DNA of 27,938 bases from Candidatus Woesearchaeota archaeon (GCA_019323195.1 JAHWHQ010000119.1:1-27938), one strand, 5' to 3'; shown: positions 13,418 through 22,401, counted from the first letter of the stretch. The notes: generated by a model from the letters alone, not told the origin. Translations and numbers: made by a program.

Positions 13418-13516
13418 TATTAATACTAACTCTATTACAGAAACAATATCAGCTATCTATTAATAAAACTTCTTCTCCCAAAAACAGAAAGTTATTAATA
13501 GAGGACACTATTAATA
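13418..13516. repeat. four TATTAATA octamers before guaA
   Basis: The palindrome TATTAATA occurs at 13418, 13458, 13493 and 13509 within 99 bp, all in the guaA upstream region. They could be TATA-like elements or binding sites for a dimeric regulator. The region is AT-rich, so chance is possible. Confidence 0.4.
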
Positions 13517-13523
13517 ATTTAAA

Positions 13524-15062
13524 ATGGCCCAGATAATTATTGTCAATTACGGCGGACAATATGCGCACCTTATTGCCAGACGGGTTAGGGAGCTTAATGT
13601 TTATTCTGAGATCGTTCCGTATGATGTTGCTGTAGAGGATGTCAAGAAGATGAAGCCTGCAGGGATCATACTTTCAGGAGGGCCTTCTTCTGTTTATGAT
13701 GCTAAAGCGCCTGTATCTAAAGCTGGTATCCTGGATCTGGGCATTCCTGTACTGGGGATATGCTATGGGCAGCAGCTGATAGGGAAGCAGCTGGGAGGGA
13801 AGGTAACGCCCAATAAGATAAAGGAGTACGGGAAAAAAACGTTAATGATAAGGGATAAGGACAGGCTGTTTAAAGGGCTTAAGGATAAGGAAATTGTGTG
13901 GATGTCGCATGGGGATGCTGTGGAGGAGCTTCCAAAGGGTTTTGTGAACTTAGCTTCTACAGATTCATGCAGGAACGCCTCTATCGGCAATCCTGAAAAA
14001 AATATTTACGGTGTGCAGTTCCATCCCGAGGTTACACATACTATAAGCGGGAATAGGATACTAAGGAATTTTGTGTTTGAGATATGCATGGCTAAGAAAG
14101 ACTTTGATGTAAAAGACCTGGCTAAGCAGATGGTAAAAGAGATCAAAGAAGAGGTCGGAGAGAATCATGTTATAATGGGGGTTTCTGGAGGGGTTGATTC
14201 AACAGTGGCTGCAACCCTGATAAATAAGGCAATAGGGAAAAGGCTTCACGGCATCTTTATAGACCATGGCCTGATAAGGAAGGATGAGATGAAGATAGTC
14301 AAGCAGAGGTATGATAATCTTGGCCTTAATATAAAGTATGTCAGGGCAGCTGACATATTCCTTAAAAGGTTAAAAGGTATAACAGACCCTGAAGAAAAAA
14401 GGAAGATAATTGGAGCGACATTTATCGATGTTTTTGAAGAAGAGGCTAGGCTGCTGGAAAAAAAGCATAAGGAGATAAGGTTCCTGGCGCAGGGAACCAT
14501 CTACCCGGACAGGATAGAGTCTGCGCAGCCTTCTAAGGAGGCGAACAAGATTAAAAGCCATCATAATGTCGCTCTTCCTGAAAAGATGAAACTTAAGGTG
14601 ATAGAGCCGTTAAAGGATCTCTATAAGGATGGGGTTAGGAAGCTGGGAGAGGAATTGAGAATACCTAAAGAGCTTTTGTACAGGCATCCGTTCCCAGGGC
14701 CTGGACTGGCTGTCAGGATATTGGGAGAGATAACAGAAGAAAGAATAAGGGTGCTGCAGGAGGCTGACCAGATCTTTATCGTGGAACTTAAAAGGAACAA
14801 GCTTTATGACAAGGTGTGGCAGGCGTTTGCTGCCCTGCTGCCTGTGAAAACAGTAGGAGTGATGGGGGATGCTAGAACGTATGAAAATGTAATCTCTTTA
14901 AGGGCTGTGACAAGCGTAGATGCGATGACAGCTGACTGGGCAAAACTGCCGTATCCTTTCTTAGAGAAGGTCTCTAACAGGATAATAAACGAGGTCAAGG
15001 GCGTTAACAGGGTTGTCTATGATGTTACGCAGAAGCCGCCGGGAACTATAGAGTATGAGTGA
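13524..15062 (+). CDS. guaA: GMP synthase (glutamine-hydrolysing), single-chain form
   Basis: 512 residues with three domains. The glutaminase domain (1-190) has GGPSSVYD, GICYGQQLIG (Cys near 79) and GVQFHPEV. The ATP pyrophosphatase (about 195-390) has the SGGVDS P-loop, LAQGTIYPD and IKSHHNV. The C-terminal dimerisation domain starts at RHPFPGPGLAVRI and ends in KPPGTIEYE, the XMP-binding tail. It converts XMP to GMP. Many archaea split this enzyme into two genes, so a fused form is a noteworthy feature. The ATG follows AATTTAAA with no Shine-Dalgarno. It ends 4 bp from the carB stop (convergent). Confidence 0.96.
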   Translation: MAQIIIVNYGGQYAHLIARRVRELNVYSEIVPYDVAVEDVKKMKPAGIILSGGPSSVYDAKAPVSKAGILDLGIPVLGICYGQQLIGKQLGGKVTPNKIKEYGKKTLMIRDKDRLFKGLKDKEIVWMSHGDAVEELPKGFVNLASTDSCRNASIGNPEKNIYGVQFHPEVTHTISGNRILRNFVFEICMAKKDFDVKDLAKQMVKEIKEEVGENHVIMGVSGGVDSTVAATLINKAIGKRLHGIFIDHGLIRKDEMKIVKQRYDNLGLNIKYVRAADIFLKRLKGITDPEEKRKIIGATFIDVFEEEARLLEKKHKEIRFLAQGTIYPDRIESAQPSKEANKIKSHHNVALPEKMKLKVIEPLKDLYKDGVRKLGEELRIPKELLYRHPFPGPGLAVRILGEITEERIRVLQEADQIFIVELKRNKLYDKVWQAFAALLPVKTVGVMGDARTYENVISLRAVTSVDAMTADWAKLPYPFLEKVSNRIINEVKGVNRVVYDVTQKPPGTIEYE

Positions 15063-15066
15063 GGCC

Positions 15067-18000
15067 TTATCTCTTCCCAAAACCATTATAATATTCCTCT
15101 AAGCTGTTCACAGAGATCTTGTGATTGACTAATGCCTTGATGGCCTTTACTGCTGCTTTTGCAGAGCTTATCCTGGTGATGTAAGGGATGCCTAATTCTA
15201 TGCATTTTCTTCTTATAACAGCGGAATCGCTTTTTGGATGGCTGCCACGGTGGATGTTAATGACTAACTGAATCTCTTTATCTTTCATCATCTCCAGGAT
15301 CAGGGAATCTTCCCTTAGCTTTGGAACCTTGATTGAGCTTACACCATGCCCCTTAAAAAACTCTGATGTCCGCCTTGTGCAGTAGAGCTTAAAGCCAAGC
15401 TCTATAAGCTCTTTGGCAACAGGAACAGCCATTTTCTTGTGCTCATCCTTGCCTATGGCTATAAGGATCTTTCCTTTTGAAGGAAGGTTGGTGCCGGCTG
15501 CAGACTCTGCCTTGAAAAAGGCCTTATCAAAATTCTCGTCGATGCCCATAACCTCACCAGTGGACTGCATCTCAGGGCCAAGTTCCGGGTCAACACCCTG
15601 CAGCTTTAAGAAGGGGAATACCACTTCCTTGACAGAGGCAAATGCAGGCTCTTTATAGTGCTTAAGGTCAAGCTCTTCCAATGTCTTTCCAAGCATTATC
15701 TTTGTCGCCATCTTGGCCAATGGGATGCCGATCGACTTGCTTACATACGGAACAGTCCTTGATGCTCGGGGATTTGCTTCAAGGATATATACAACATCAT
15801 CCTTGACTGCCATCTGGATGTTGATAAGGCCTACTGTCTTTAATGCAAGGGCTAATTTCTTGGTATAGTCAATTACCTTATCCTTTATCTCCTGCCTTAT
15901 ATTCTGTGGCGGGATGACACAGGCAGAATCTCCTGAATGGACGCCTGCTTCCTCGATATGCTCCATGATAGCTGCAACAAAAACATCCCTGCCATCGCAT
16001 AATGCGTCAACGTCAAGCTCGATAGCATTGTCAAGGTACTTATCAATCAGGACTGGATGTTCAGGATTGACATCAACAGCTTCCCTCATATAGCTCTCTA
16101 ATTCCTTGCCATTATCAACTATCTGCATCGCTCTGCCTCCTAAAACATATGAAGGCCTTACCAGGACAGGATAGGTTATCCTGTTGGCTATTGCAAGGGC
16201 CTCTTCAAAGGACATTGCAGTGCCCCATTCTGCAGAGGGGATTTTTAATTCATCAAGGATTGCGCCAAACCTTTTCCTGTTCTCTGCAGTATCTATGCTT
16301 TCAGGCTGCGTGCCTAAGATGTTAACGCCGGCTTTCTCCAGCTTCATGGCCATATTGATAGGGGTCTGGCCGCCGAACTGGAGTATGACGCCAAGAGGTT
16401 TTTCTTTCTGGACTATGTTAAGGACATCCTCATATGTAAGAGGCTCGAAGTAAAGCTTGTCAGATGTGTCAAAATCTGTTGAAACTGTTTCGGGATTATT
16501 ATTGATGATTATGGCTTCATAGCCAAGCTCTCTTAAGGCAAAAACGCTATGAACACAGGCATAATCGAACTCGATTCCCTGGCCAATCCTTATGGGGCCG
16601 CCGCCTACAATTATCACTTTTTTCTTATTATCTGTAGGATTTGACTCGTCTTCCTGCTCGTACGTTGAATACAGATAAGGTGTATAGGCTTTGAACTCTG
16701 CAGCACAGGTGTCAACCATCTTATATTTGGGGAGGATGTTGTTTTTTACCCTGAATTCTCTTACTTCCTCTTCTGTTTTTTTGGTTATGTCTGCTATCTG
16801 GATGTCTGAAAACCCGTTCCTCTTTGCTTCTGTGACAGATTCTTTTGTGAGAGAGATTTTTTCCCCTAACCCGTAGATGTTCTTTATTTTCTCTAAGAAC
16901 CATTGGTTTATGCCGCTTATCTTATGGATCTCTTCAGGGGAGATGCCTATCCTTAATGCATCCCTTATGTACATCATCCTCTTATGGGTAGGAACCCTAA
17001 GGTTCTGGATGACCTCTTCCCTGTCAGAGCAGAACTTGTCCTTCTTGTCATGGCCTAAGCCGGACCTTCCTACCTCCAAAGACCTTAAGGCTTTTTGCAA
17101 TGCCTCTTCAAATGTCCTGCCGATGGCCATTGTCTCGCCAGTGGATTTCATCTGGGTCCCGATCCTTTTGTCCACTGTCTCGAACTTGTCAAAAGGCCAT
17201 CTTGGTATCTTGACAACAACATAGTCAATTGTCGGCTCGAAACAGGCCTTGGTCTCTTTGGTAACATCATTAGGAATCTCGTCAAGCGTCATCCCTATTG
17301 CGATCTTGGCTGCTATCCTTGCAATGGGGTAGCCTGTTGCTTTAGAAGCCAAGACAGAGGACCTTGAAACCCTCGGGTTAACCTCAATGATCATGTATTC
17401 CCCTGTATTGTAGTTAAGGGCAAACTGGATATTGCAGCCGCCTTCTATCCTTAAAGCCCGAATAATCTTTATTGCGGATGTCCTTAATGTCTGGAAATCA
17501 TAATCATTTAAGGTCTGGGTGGGGGCTGTCACTATGCTTTCCCCTGTATGGATGCCCATAGGATCGAGGTTTTCCATAGGGCAGATGATGATGCAGTTGT
17601 CGTTCTTATCGCGCATAACCTCCAGCTCAAATTCTCCCCATCCCTGCATTCCAAGGATTGCCTGCTCTATCAAAACCTGGGTAATGGGGCTTAGGTTAAG
17701 GCCGTGCTGGGTGGTTTTTTCCAATCCATCATCTGTAAAGGCTATCCCGCCGCCTGTCCCGCCTAAGGTGTAGGCAGGCCTTATTACTACTGGAAGACCT
17801 ATTTCTTTGATGAACTCTTTTGCCTGTTCTACTGTGTTTACTGTCCTGCTTTTTGGGATGGGCTCATCTATCTTCAGCATCAGTTTTTTGAACAATTCCC
17901 TGTCCTCGCCCTCTTCTATTGCGTCAATGGGCGTGCCTAAAACCTCTACATTGAATTCTTTAAGAACACCTTTTTTGGATAAGGAAACTGCAAGGTTCAG

Positions 18001-18285
18001 GCCTGTCTGGCCGCCAATCGTCGGCAATAAGCCATCAGGCTTTTCTTTCCTTATTATCTCAGCCAGGATCTCAGTTGTTAAAGGCTCTATGTAAACAGCA
18101 TCTGCCATGTTTGGATCGGTCATTATAGTAGCTGGGTTGGAGTTTACCAAGACTACCTTATAGCCTTCTTCCCTTAGTGCTTTGCAGGCCTGTGTGCCTG
18201 AGTAGTCAAACTCTGCAGCCTGGCCTATTATTATTGGCCCACTGCCTATTACCATTATTTTTTTTATGTCTTTTCGTTTTGGCAT
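15067..18285 (-). CDS. carB: carbamoyl-phosphate synthase large subunit
   Basis: 1072 residues, full length. Two homologous synthetase halves: the first starts KIMVIGSGPIIIGQAAEFDYSGTQACKAL, the second (about 555) KVIIVGGGPIRIGQGIEFDYACVH. Each has an ATP-grasp fold (RPAYTLGGTGGGIA and RPSYVLGGRAMQIV). The oligomerisation region lies between them (about 400-545), and the C-terminal allosteric MGS-like domain from about 935 ends with ITRISSAKAAVKAIKAL. It makes carbamoyl phosphate from bicarbonate, two ATP and ammonia from CarA, for pyrimidines and arginine. The ATG lies one base after the carA stop (18287-18289), so the two are one operon. Confidence 0.97.
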   Translation of the reverse strand: MPKRKDIKKIMVIGSGPIIIGQAAEFDYSGTQACKALREEGYKVVLVNSNPATIMTDPNMADAVYIEPLTTEILAEIIRKEKPDGLLPTIGGQTGLNLAVSLSKKGVLKEFNVEVLGTPIDAIEEGEDRELFKKLMLKIDEPIPKSRTVNTVEQAKEFIKEIGLPVVIRPAYTLGGTGGGIAFTDDGLEKTTQHGLNLSPITQVLIEQAILGMQGWGEFELEVMRDKNDNCIIICPMENLDPMGIHTGESIVTAPTQTLNDYDFQTLRTSAIKIIRALRIEGGCNIQFALNYNTGEYMIIEVNPRVSRSSVLASKATGYPIARIAAKIAIGMTLDEIPNDVTKETKACFEPTIDYVVVKIPRWPFDKFETVDKRIGTQMKSTGETMAIGRTFEEALQKALRSLEVGRSGLGHDKKDKFCSDREEVIQNLRVPTHKRMMYIRDALRIGISPEEIHKISGINQWFLEKIKNIYGLGEKISLTKESVTEAKRNGFSDIQIADITKKTEEEVREFRVKNNILPKYKMVDTCAAEFKAYTPYLYSTYEQEDESNPTDNKKKVIIVGGGPIRIGQGIEFDYACVHSVFALRELGYEAIIINNNPETVSTDFDTSDKLYFEPLTYEDVLNIVQKEKPLGVILQFGGQTPINMAMKLEKAGVNILGTQPESIDTAENRKRFGAILDELKIPSAEWGTAMSFEEALAIANRITYPVLVRPSYVLGGRAMQIVDNGKELESYMREAVDVNPEHPVLIDKYLDNAIELDVDALCDGRDVFVAAIMEHIEEAGVHSGDSACVIPPQNIRQEIKDKVIDYTKKLALALKTVGLINIQMAVKDDVVYILEANPRASRTVPYVSKSIGIPLAKMATKIMLGKTLEELDLKHYKEPAFASVKEVVFPFLKLQGVDPELGPEMQSTGEVMGIDENFDKAFFKAESAAGTNLPSKGKILIAIGKDEHKKMAVPVAKELIELGFKLYCTRRTSEFFKGHGVSSIKVPKLREDSLILEMMKDKEIQLVINIHRGSHPKSDSAVIRRKCIELGIPYITRISSAKAAVKAIKALVNHKISVNSLEEYYNGFGKR

Positions 18286-18286
18286 C

Positions 18287-19396
18287 TTATTTCAAATCCT
18301 TAACAAACTTATCAAATATATTTTCAATATCCCATGGGCCGGGATTGGCTTCTGGATGCATCTGGACTGTCTGGATGGGCAGTTTCTTATGCTGCATGCC
18401 TTCTACACTGCCGTCGTTTAGGTTAAGATGTGAGACCTCTAATCCTGTCCCTTCCAGGCTTTGAGAATCTACTGCAAAGCCATGATTCTGAGAAGTGATA
18501 TACACCTTGTTCTCCTTAAGGCTCTTGACAGGCTGATTTGTACCGCGGTGGCCGAACTTTAGCTTATATGTCTTCCCGCCTAAGGCAAGGGCTATGATCT
18601 GGTTCCCTAGACAGATCCCTGTTATCGGAAGTTCAGACTGCAGCTCTCTTACAGCATGAATCGCTTCTACTGCTTTCTCCGGATCGCCAGGGCCGTTGGC
18701 TACGAACAGGCCGTTTACCTTCAGATCCTTGATCTCCTCTGGCTTTGTGTTGTAGGGAAGCCGGTAAACGTTTACCTTTCTTTTTATGAAGTTTCTTATT
18801 ATGCTCAGCTTAACACCTGTGTCGATCATGGCTATTGTCTTTTTGCCTTTTGCATCTATGAACTCAGGTTTTTTTACAGAGACCTTAGGAAGAAGGTTAA
18901 AGGTTGAATAATCATCAAGCTTTCTTGCTTTTTCCAGAACATCTTCACTGTTGATCTTATCCTTAGATGAGACCAAAGCGCCGTTTATTACGCCGTGCTC
19001 TCTTATCTTTTTTGTGAGCATTCGTGTGTCAATACCGGATATGCCGGGGATTTGGTATTCCTTAAGAAACTGGCTTATGCTTTTTACAGCGTTCCTGTGC
19101 GAATAGAAATCCTGGTGCTCTCTTACGACAAAGCCCTCTACCTGTATTTTTTCTGATTCAAACTTATCTTTTCTTACGCCGTAGTTTCCTATTAAGGGAT
19201 AGGTTAGGGTTAAGATCTGGCCTTTGTAAGAGGGATCTGTCAAGCTTTCCTCGTAGCCAACCAAAGAAGTGTTGAAGACAACCTCGCCTGCAACCTCTTT
19301 CTCTGCGCCAAAGCCTATCCCTTCAAAAACTGTCCCGTCCTTAAGGGCTAACACTGCATTCATAGAATTATTGTTTAATGAAACTTTTTTGTCCAT
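18287..19396 (-). CDS. carA: carbamoyl-phosphate synthase small (glutaminase) subunit
   Basis: 369 residues. The N-terminal domain includes ALKDGTVFEGIGFG and GEVVFNTSLVGYEESLTDPSY. The class-I glutaminase domain has GLFVANGPGDPEKA, the nucleophile loop GICLGNQIIALALGG (Cys near 266) and MHPEANPGPWD with His and Glu. Homology begins at Met12 (MNAVLALKDG), leaving an 11-residue Asn-rich extension. A minus-strand TATA (TATATAAG, 19423-19430) predicts initiation near 19400, which supports the first ATG and a leaderless message. It feeds ammonia to CarB. Confidence 0.96.
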   Translation of the reverse strand: MDKKVSLNNNSMNAVLALKDGTVFEGIGFGAEKEVAGEVVFNTSLVGYEESLTDPSYKGQILTLTYPLIGNYGVRKDKFESEKIQVEGFVVREHQDFYSHRNAVKSISQFLKEYQIPGISGIDTRMLTKKIREHGVINGALVSSKDKINSEDVLEKARKLDDYSTFNLLPKVSVKKPEFIDAKGKKTIAMIDTGVKLSIIRNFIKRKVNVYRLPYNTKPEEIKDLKVNGLFVANGPGDPEKAVEAIHAVRELQSELPITGICLGNQIIALALGGKTYKLKFGHRGTNQPVKSLKENKVYITSQNHGFAVDSQSLEGTGLEVSHLNLNDGSVEGMQHKKLPIQTVQMHPEANPGPWDIENIFDKFVKDLK

Positions 19397-19422
19397 TAAA
19401 AAAGAGAGATACTTTTAGGTTA

Positions 19423-19430
19423 CTTATATA
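19423..19430 (-). promoter_or_regulatory. TATA box of carAB
   Basis: Minus-strand CTATATAAG is about 30 nt before the carA ATG. The same bases read on the plus strand (CTTATATAG) could also serve a short transcript that ends at the hairpin at 19478-19499. Confidence 0.5.
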
Positions 19431-19477
19431 GTTTTCTATTCTCAAGAAGCTATTTGTCGTCGACAGAAAAAGGGTTC

Positions 19478-19499
19478 CCCCTAAGAGAAGGGGTTTTTT
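19478..19499 (+). terminator. hairpin with T-run on the plus strand
   Basis: CCCCT-AAGAGA-AGGGG is followed by six T and then ATTTT. No plus-strand protein gene ends here: carA starts on the minus strand just to the left. It may end a short unannotated plus transcript. Confidence 0.5.
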
Positions 19500-19554
19500 A
19501 TTTTGTACCAGAATTGGGAGAGTGGGGTTGTTTATAAATGTATTGGTGCAAGGT

Positions 19555-19581
19555 AAGTATTTAGTCTGAGACTAAATACTT
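19555..19581. other. perfect 12-bp-arm palindrome between toxin gene and carA
   Basis: AAGTATTTAGTC and GACTAAATACTT are separated by TGA. It lies in the 286-bp spacer (19397-19682), which holds no protein gene. It may be the stop of the toxin-antitoxin operon or an operator. A weaker GTTTAG/CTAAAC hairpin (about 19637-19656) shares its TTTAG core. Confidence 0.6.
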
Positions 19582-19682
19582 TAAACCTCCCCACAATGAC
19601 CAAACTAAAATTAATTGCCCACCCCGACACGTTATGGTTTAGGTACACAACTAAACGGTGGTAAGAGTTAAGAGTTTTGGGT

Positions 19683-20024
19683 TTATCTAAAATCTTCAAA
19701 GCCTATCTTTTTTAGGATTATCTTTATCTCGTTTATTGTTTTTTGCTGAGTGTCTTTATCAGACATCCTTACGAATTTTATTAATAAATCCCTCAATTCC
19801 TCATCTGTGAGGCACTTTAACTTATGGCCATCAGTAATAAAATAAAATCTGAATGATTCATATTTTATCTCTTTAATAACTATATTGCCTATATGACCTA
19901 ATTCCTTGCCTTTTCTTGGAAATATCTCCAACTCTTCCATTAGACCATAGATTTTGTCGGCTTTTTTCTTAAAAATTTTTTGAATCTGGCGTACTAATTC
20001 AGGAAGAATCATCACTTTTGCCAT
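19683..20024 (-). CDS. RelE-like toxin of a type II toxin-antitoxin pair
   Basis: 113 residues. The middle (FPRKGKELGHIGNIVIKEIKYESFRFYFITDGHKL) looks like the RelE/ParE-superfamily core in archaeal relatives, where a compact beta sheet with basic residues (Arg and Lys around 37-41, 56-60) sits on the ribosome and cleaves mRNA. The length is slightly above the family's usual 85-100 because of a helical C-terminal extension (about 85-113). It starts one base after the antitoxin stop, so it is cotranscribed, toxin second. The family call is from pattern recognition; a different RNase-type toxin is possible. Confidence 0.6.
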   Translation of the reverse strand: MAKVMILPELVRQIQKIFKKKADKIYGLMEELEIFPRKGKELGHIGNIVIKEIKYESFRFYFITDGHKLKCLTDEELRDLLIKFVRMSDKDTQQKTINEIKIILKKIGFEDFR

Positions 20025-20025
20025 T

Positions 20026-20244
20026 TTATAGATTATCTATCTTATTTTTTTTCTTAGTCCATTCTCTGGCCTGTTTTATTGTTAGGTATCCCTCTGTGTT
20101 CATTAACATATCCAGACTCTCTTTTAACTTCAATTCCTTGTACATTTTATTAATAATGTCTGTATAAGTGTCTCCTTTTTTCCCAAATTCCTTTATCTTT
20201 TCTCTGGCTCCTTTTGAAATTAATATTGTGGTATTTTCAGACAT
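20026..20244 (-). CDS. VapB-like archaeal antitoxin
   Basis: 72 residues from ATG 20242-20244 (MSENTTILISKGAREKIKEF). Two upstream in-frame starts (GTG 20253, ATG 20250) lie inside the ribosome-binding site GGTGATG and are rejected. The pattern TTILISKGAREKIKEFGKKGDTYTDIINKMY is that of a small archaeal antitoxin with a ribbon-helix-helix-type N-terminus, which in such pairs binds the operon promoter. The C-terminal half (about 40-72, Lys-rich) would neutralise the toxin. Its promoter is a CCGAAAGGTTTATATA module at 20297-20314. Confidence 0.7.
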   Translation of the reverse strand: MSENTTILISKGAREKIKEFGKKGDTYTDIINKMYKELKLKESLDMLMNTEGYLTIKQAREWTKKKNKIDNL

Positions 20245-20296
20245 GCTCATCACCTATATAGTTATATATATCTATTATATTGTATTATATATTATT

Positions 20297-20314
20297 ATAT
20301 ATAAACCTTTCGGT
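20297..20314 (-). promoter_or_regulatory. BRE/TATA promoter of the toxin-antitoxin operon
   Basis: Minus-strand CCGAAAGGTTTATATATA matches nearly base for base the module at 25148-25162. It lies about 55-70 nt upstream of the antitoxin ATG, leaving an AT-rich leader. Confidence 0.6.
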
Positions 20315-20339
20315 TTAAAATATATTATTTTTTGATACT

Positions 20340-21551
20340 CTATAAAATAAAGAACAGTATCACAGGCAGCAGAAGGCAGCCCATCGCATGGCTTCTCTTG
20401 ACGCCTATCAGGCTGGGGATTATCCCTATGGCTGTGGATGTAATTAAGATTAATAATCCTATGATGCCTGAGAAATATATTACCATCAGGCTTATGAAGG
20501 ATATTATTCCAATACACAGGGCCTTGTAGTTTACCCTGACAATAAGCCTGGAGAAGATGCGGGCAAAGAACAGGGAGAGGATCGCTGCAATACAGCCTGC
20601 TACTAATGCTATTAAAAGGAAAAGAAGCAACTGCTCAAGGCTTATGCTCTTGAGAATCTCCAGAATGGCAACTACAGCGCCGTTCCTTGCTTTCTTCAGG
20701 GTGTAGAAGGTCACTAAGGAGAAGGTGAAGTTTACGGTGTTGATGCCTCCTATAAGGATCATGAAGGCGTGATTCCCTATATCGCCAACAAGCTGCATCG
20801 CAATAATCGCTGCCTGGGCAGAGCCCAAGCCAGGAAGAAGACCTGTTAAAGAGCCTGAGAAGACAGCAGCTCCTATCGCCTTTACTTTCGCAGTGAAGCT
20901 TACCTTGATGCTTTCAGTTATGTGCTGTTTTGGTATTTCCACATTCTGGGATAGAGATGTTAATAGGGTGCTTACGCCGAACAGGCCTGAAAGGAGAGGG
21001 AAAAGGGGCTGGCCGAGGTTATGCCAGCCTAAAACAATTATCCCAAGGATTCCGGATATGAAAAATACAAAAGAGCCCCAGAATATCTTGTTCAGGCCTT
21101 TTTCCTTTAAGATCATGTAGAGGACAACAAGGATCAGGATATGGGCTATATAGGGCTGGATAAAGGAGTATATCTTAGGGACAAGGGGAAGCATGAATGG
21201 TATCAGGAATAAGGTTGCTATTAAAGCTAATAAAGAGCCAATTACTGTTAATTTAACAGCCTCATAGCCCTTGCCTTCCAGTAACAGCCTATGGCCGGGC
21301 AGTACGCCTAAAGCCATGGCAGTGTCAGGGGCGCCTAAGAATATTGACGGGATTGAATCTAAAAAGGTATGGGTTATGGCCATGGAGATTATGAAAACTG
21401 CCAGAATAAGAGGGCTGGTAAGGCCTAACAGGTAAGCAGAGGCGCTAACTAAGAATACAGAGATGAGGTTTACATGGATGCCCGGGATTAAGCCTGTTAT
21501 TATTCCGGCTGTTATTCCTGCAAGCATGCCTAAGAACAACTGGAAAAACAT
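20340..21551 (-). CDS. TctA-like (DUF112) multi-pass membrane permease
   Basis: 403 residues, almost entirely hydrophobic, with about 10-12 membrane segments. The N-terminal GMLAGITAGIITGLIPGIHVN and the central GSLTGLLPGLGSAQAAIIAMQLVGD are the repeated P-G-x-G/L-P-G-x-G hallmarks of the tripartite tricarboxylate transporter TctA family. DSIPSIFLGAPDTAMALGVLPGHRLLLEG (near 65-93) is also characteristic. Bacterial TctA works with a small TctB and a periplasmic binding protein; neither is seen here, so the archaeal form may act alone and its substrate is unknown. The ATG (21549-21551) has no obvious ribosome-binding site. Confidence 0.8.
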   Translation of the reverse strand: MFFQLFLGMLAGITAGIITGLIPGIHVNLISVFLVSASAYLLGLTSPLILAVFIISMAITHTFLDSIPSIFLGAPDTAMALGVLPGHRLLLEGKGYEAVKLTVIGSLLALIATLFLIPFMLPLVPKIYSFIQPYIAHILILVVLYMILKEKGLNKIFWGSFVFFISGILGIIVLGWHNLGQPLFPLLSGLFGVSTLLTSLSQNVEIPKQHITESIKVSFTAKVKAIGAAVFSGSLTGLLPGLGSAQAAIIAMQLVGDIGNHAFMILIGGINTVNFTFSLVTFYTLKKARNGAVVAILEILKSISLEQLLLFLLIALVAGCIAAILSLFFARIFSRLIVRVNYKALCIGIISFISLMVIYFSGIIGLLILITSTAIGIIPSLIGVKRSHAMGCLLLPVILFFIL

Positions 21552-21680
21552 ATATGATATAGGGGTGAAGGATGGTTTAAATATTTAGTTGAAGGCGTAA
21601 ATATAGTTTGGATGATAATAAAGCTTTTATTTGGGGGATAGGTTCTGATGGATTTATGTAGATGTTAAGGGGGGATAATT

Positions 21681-22343
21681 TTGGCTAGACTTAATAATCC
21701 ATATGATACTGATTGTGCTATAGAGGAAAAGGGATTAAATATTCATGTAGAGGATAAATCAAGGATTTATACAAGGGGTATAGTTTTAGAGGAGATTACT
21801 ACTGTGCAATTTAATAAATATAAATACAGGAGGCATGGAAAGGGGTGGAAGAATAATGGTGTTTGTTGTGAGATAAAAAAAACTATTGTAGGCAAGGATT
21901 ATAAAAGTTTTATAACATTTCTTTTAAGGCATCCTTATGCACAGCAGGTGTGTGTCAGGGTTGGGGAGGGATGGGATAAAGAATATAAAGATAAAATAAT
22001 CGACAGCAAAGGGGATGTAATCAATAATGACAGGCTTGAGGAAATGGCAAAAAAGGCTTCGGATAATGAAATAAAGGATAATTACTTTGAGATAAAATTA
22101 AAAGGTCCTAACGAAAAATTTAAAGATCCTAAAACAATAATTGAGCTTTCTGAGTTTAATTATAAAGGTAAAAGATATATAGCAGTAGTAAAAGTCGGGA
22201 TTCCTCAAAATCATCATAAGCTCTTTTCAATCAAATACAATAAAAGCCACTTTGAACATGGAAACCCCTATATGGTATTTGGAATTGTCGGGGATAGGAA
22301 TAATGAGTGGTTTGCCAGACAGAGCAGAAGATATAGAAAATGA
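21681..22343 (+). CDS. protein of unknown function
   Basis: 220 residues. The start is TTG at 21681, supported by the strong GGGGGGAT ribosome-binding site about 5 nt upstream; the next Met is far inside. The protein is hydrophilic and Lys-rich, with beta-type alternation (KSRIYTRGIVLEEITTVQFNKYKY; NYFEIKLKGP; KRYIAVVKVGI) and no membrane segment or motif I recognise. Cys residues at about positions 13, 62, 63 and 91 are scattered. Codon use is AT-rich like the other orphan genes here. It ends 58 bp before rpl35ae. Confidence 0.55.
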   Translation: MARLNNPYDTDCAIEEKGLNIHVEDKSRIYTRGIVLEEITTVQFNKYKYRRHGKGWKNNGVCCEIKKTIVGKDYKSFITFLLRHPYAQQVCVRVGEGWDKEYKDKIIDSKGDVINNDRLEEMAKKASDNEIKDNYFEIKLKGPNEKFKDPKTIIELSEFNYKGKRYIAVVKVGIPQNHHKLFSIKYNKSHFEHGNPYMVFGIVGDRNNEWFARQSRRYRK

Positions 22344-22401
22344 TGAAAGCAGAACCAAAAAGAAAAGCTTTTTAAATCAATAATAAATTCTAAGGTTTAA
22401 T

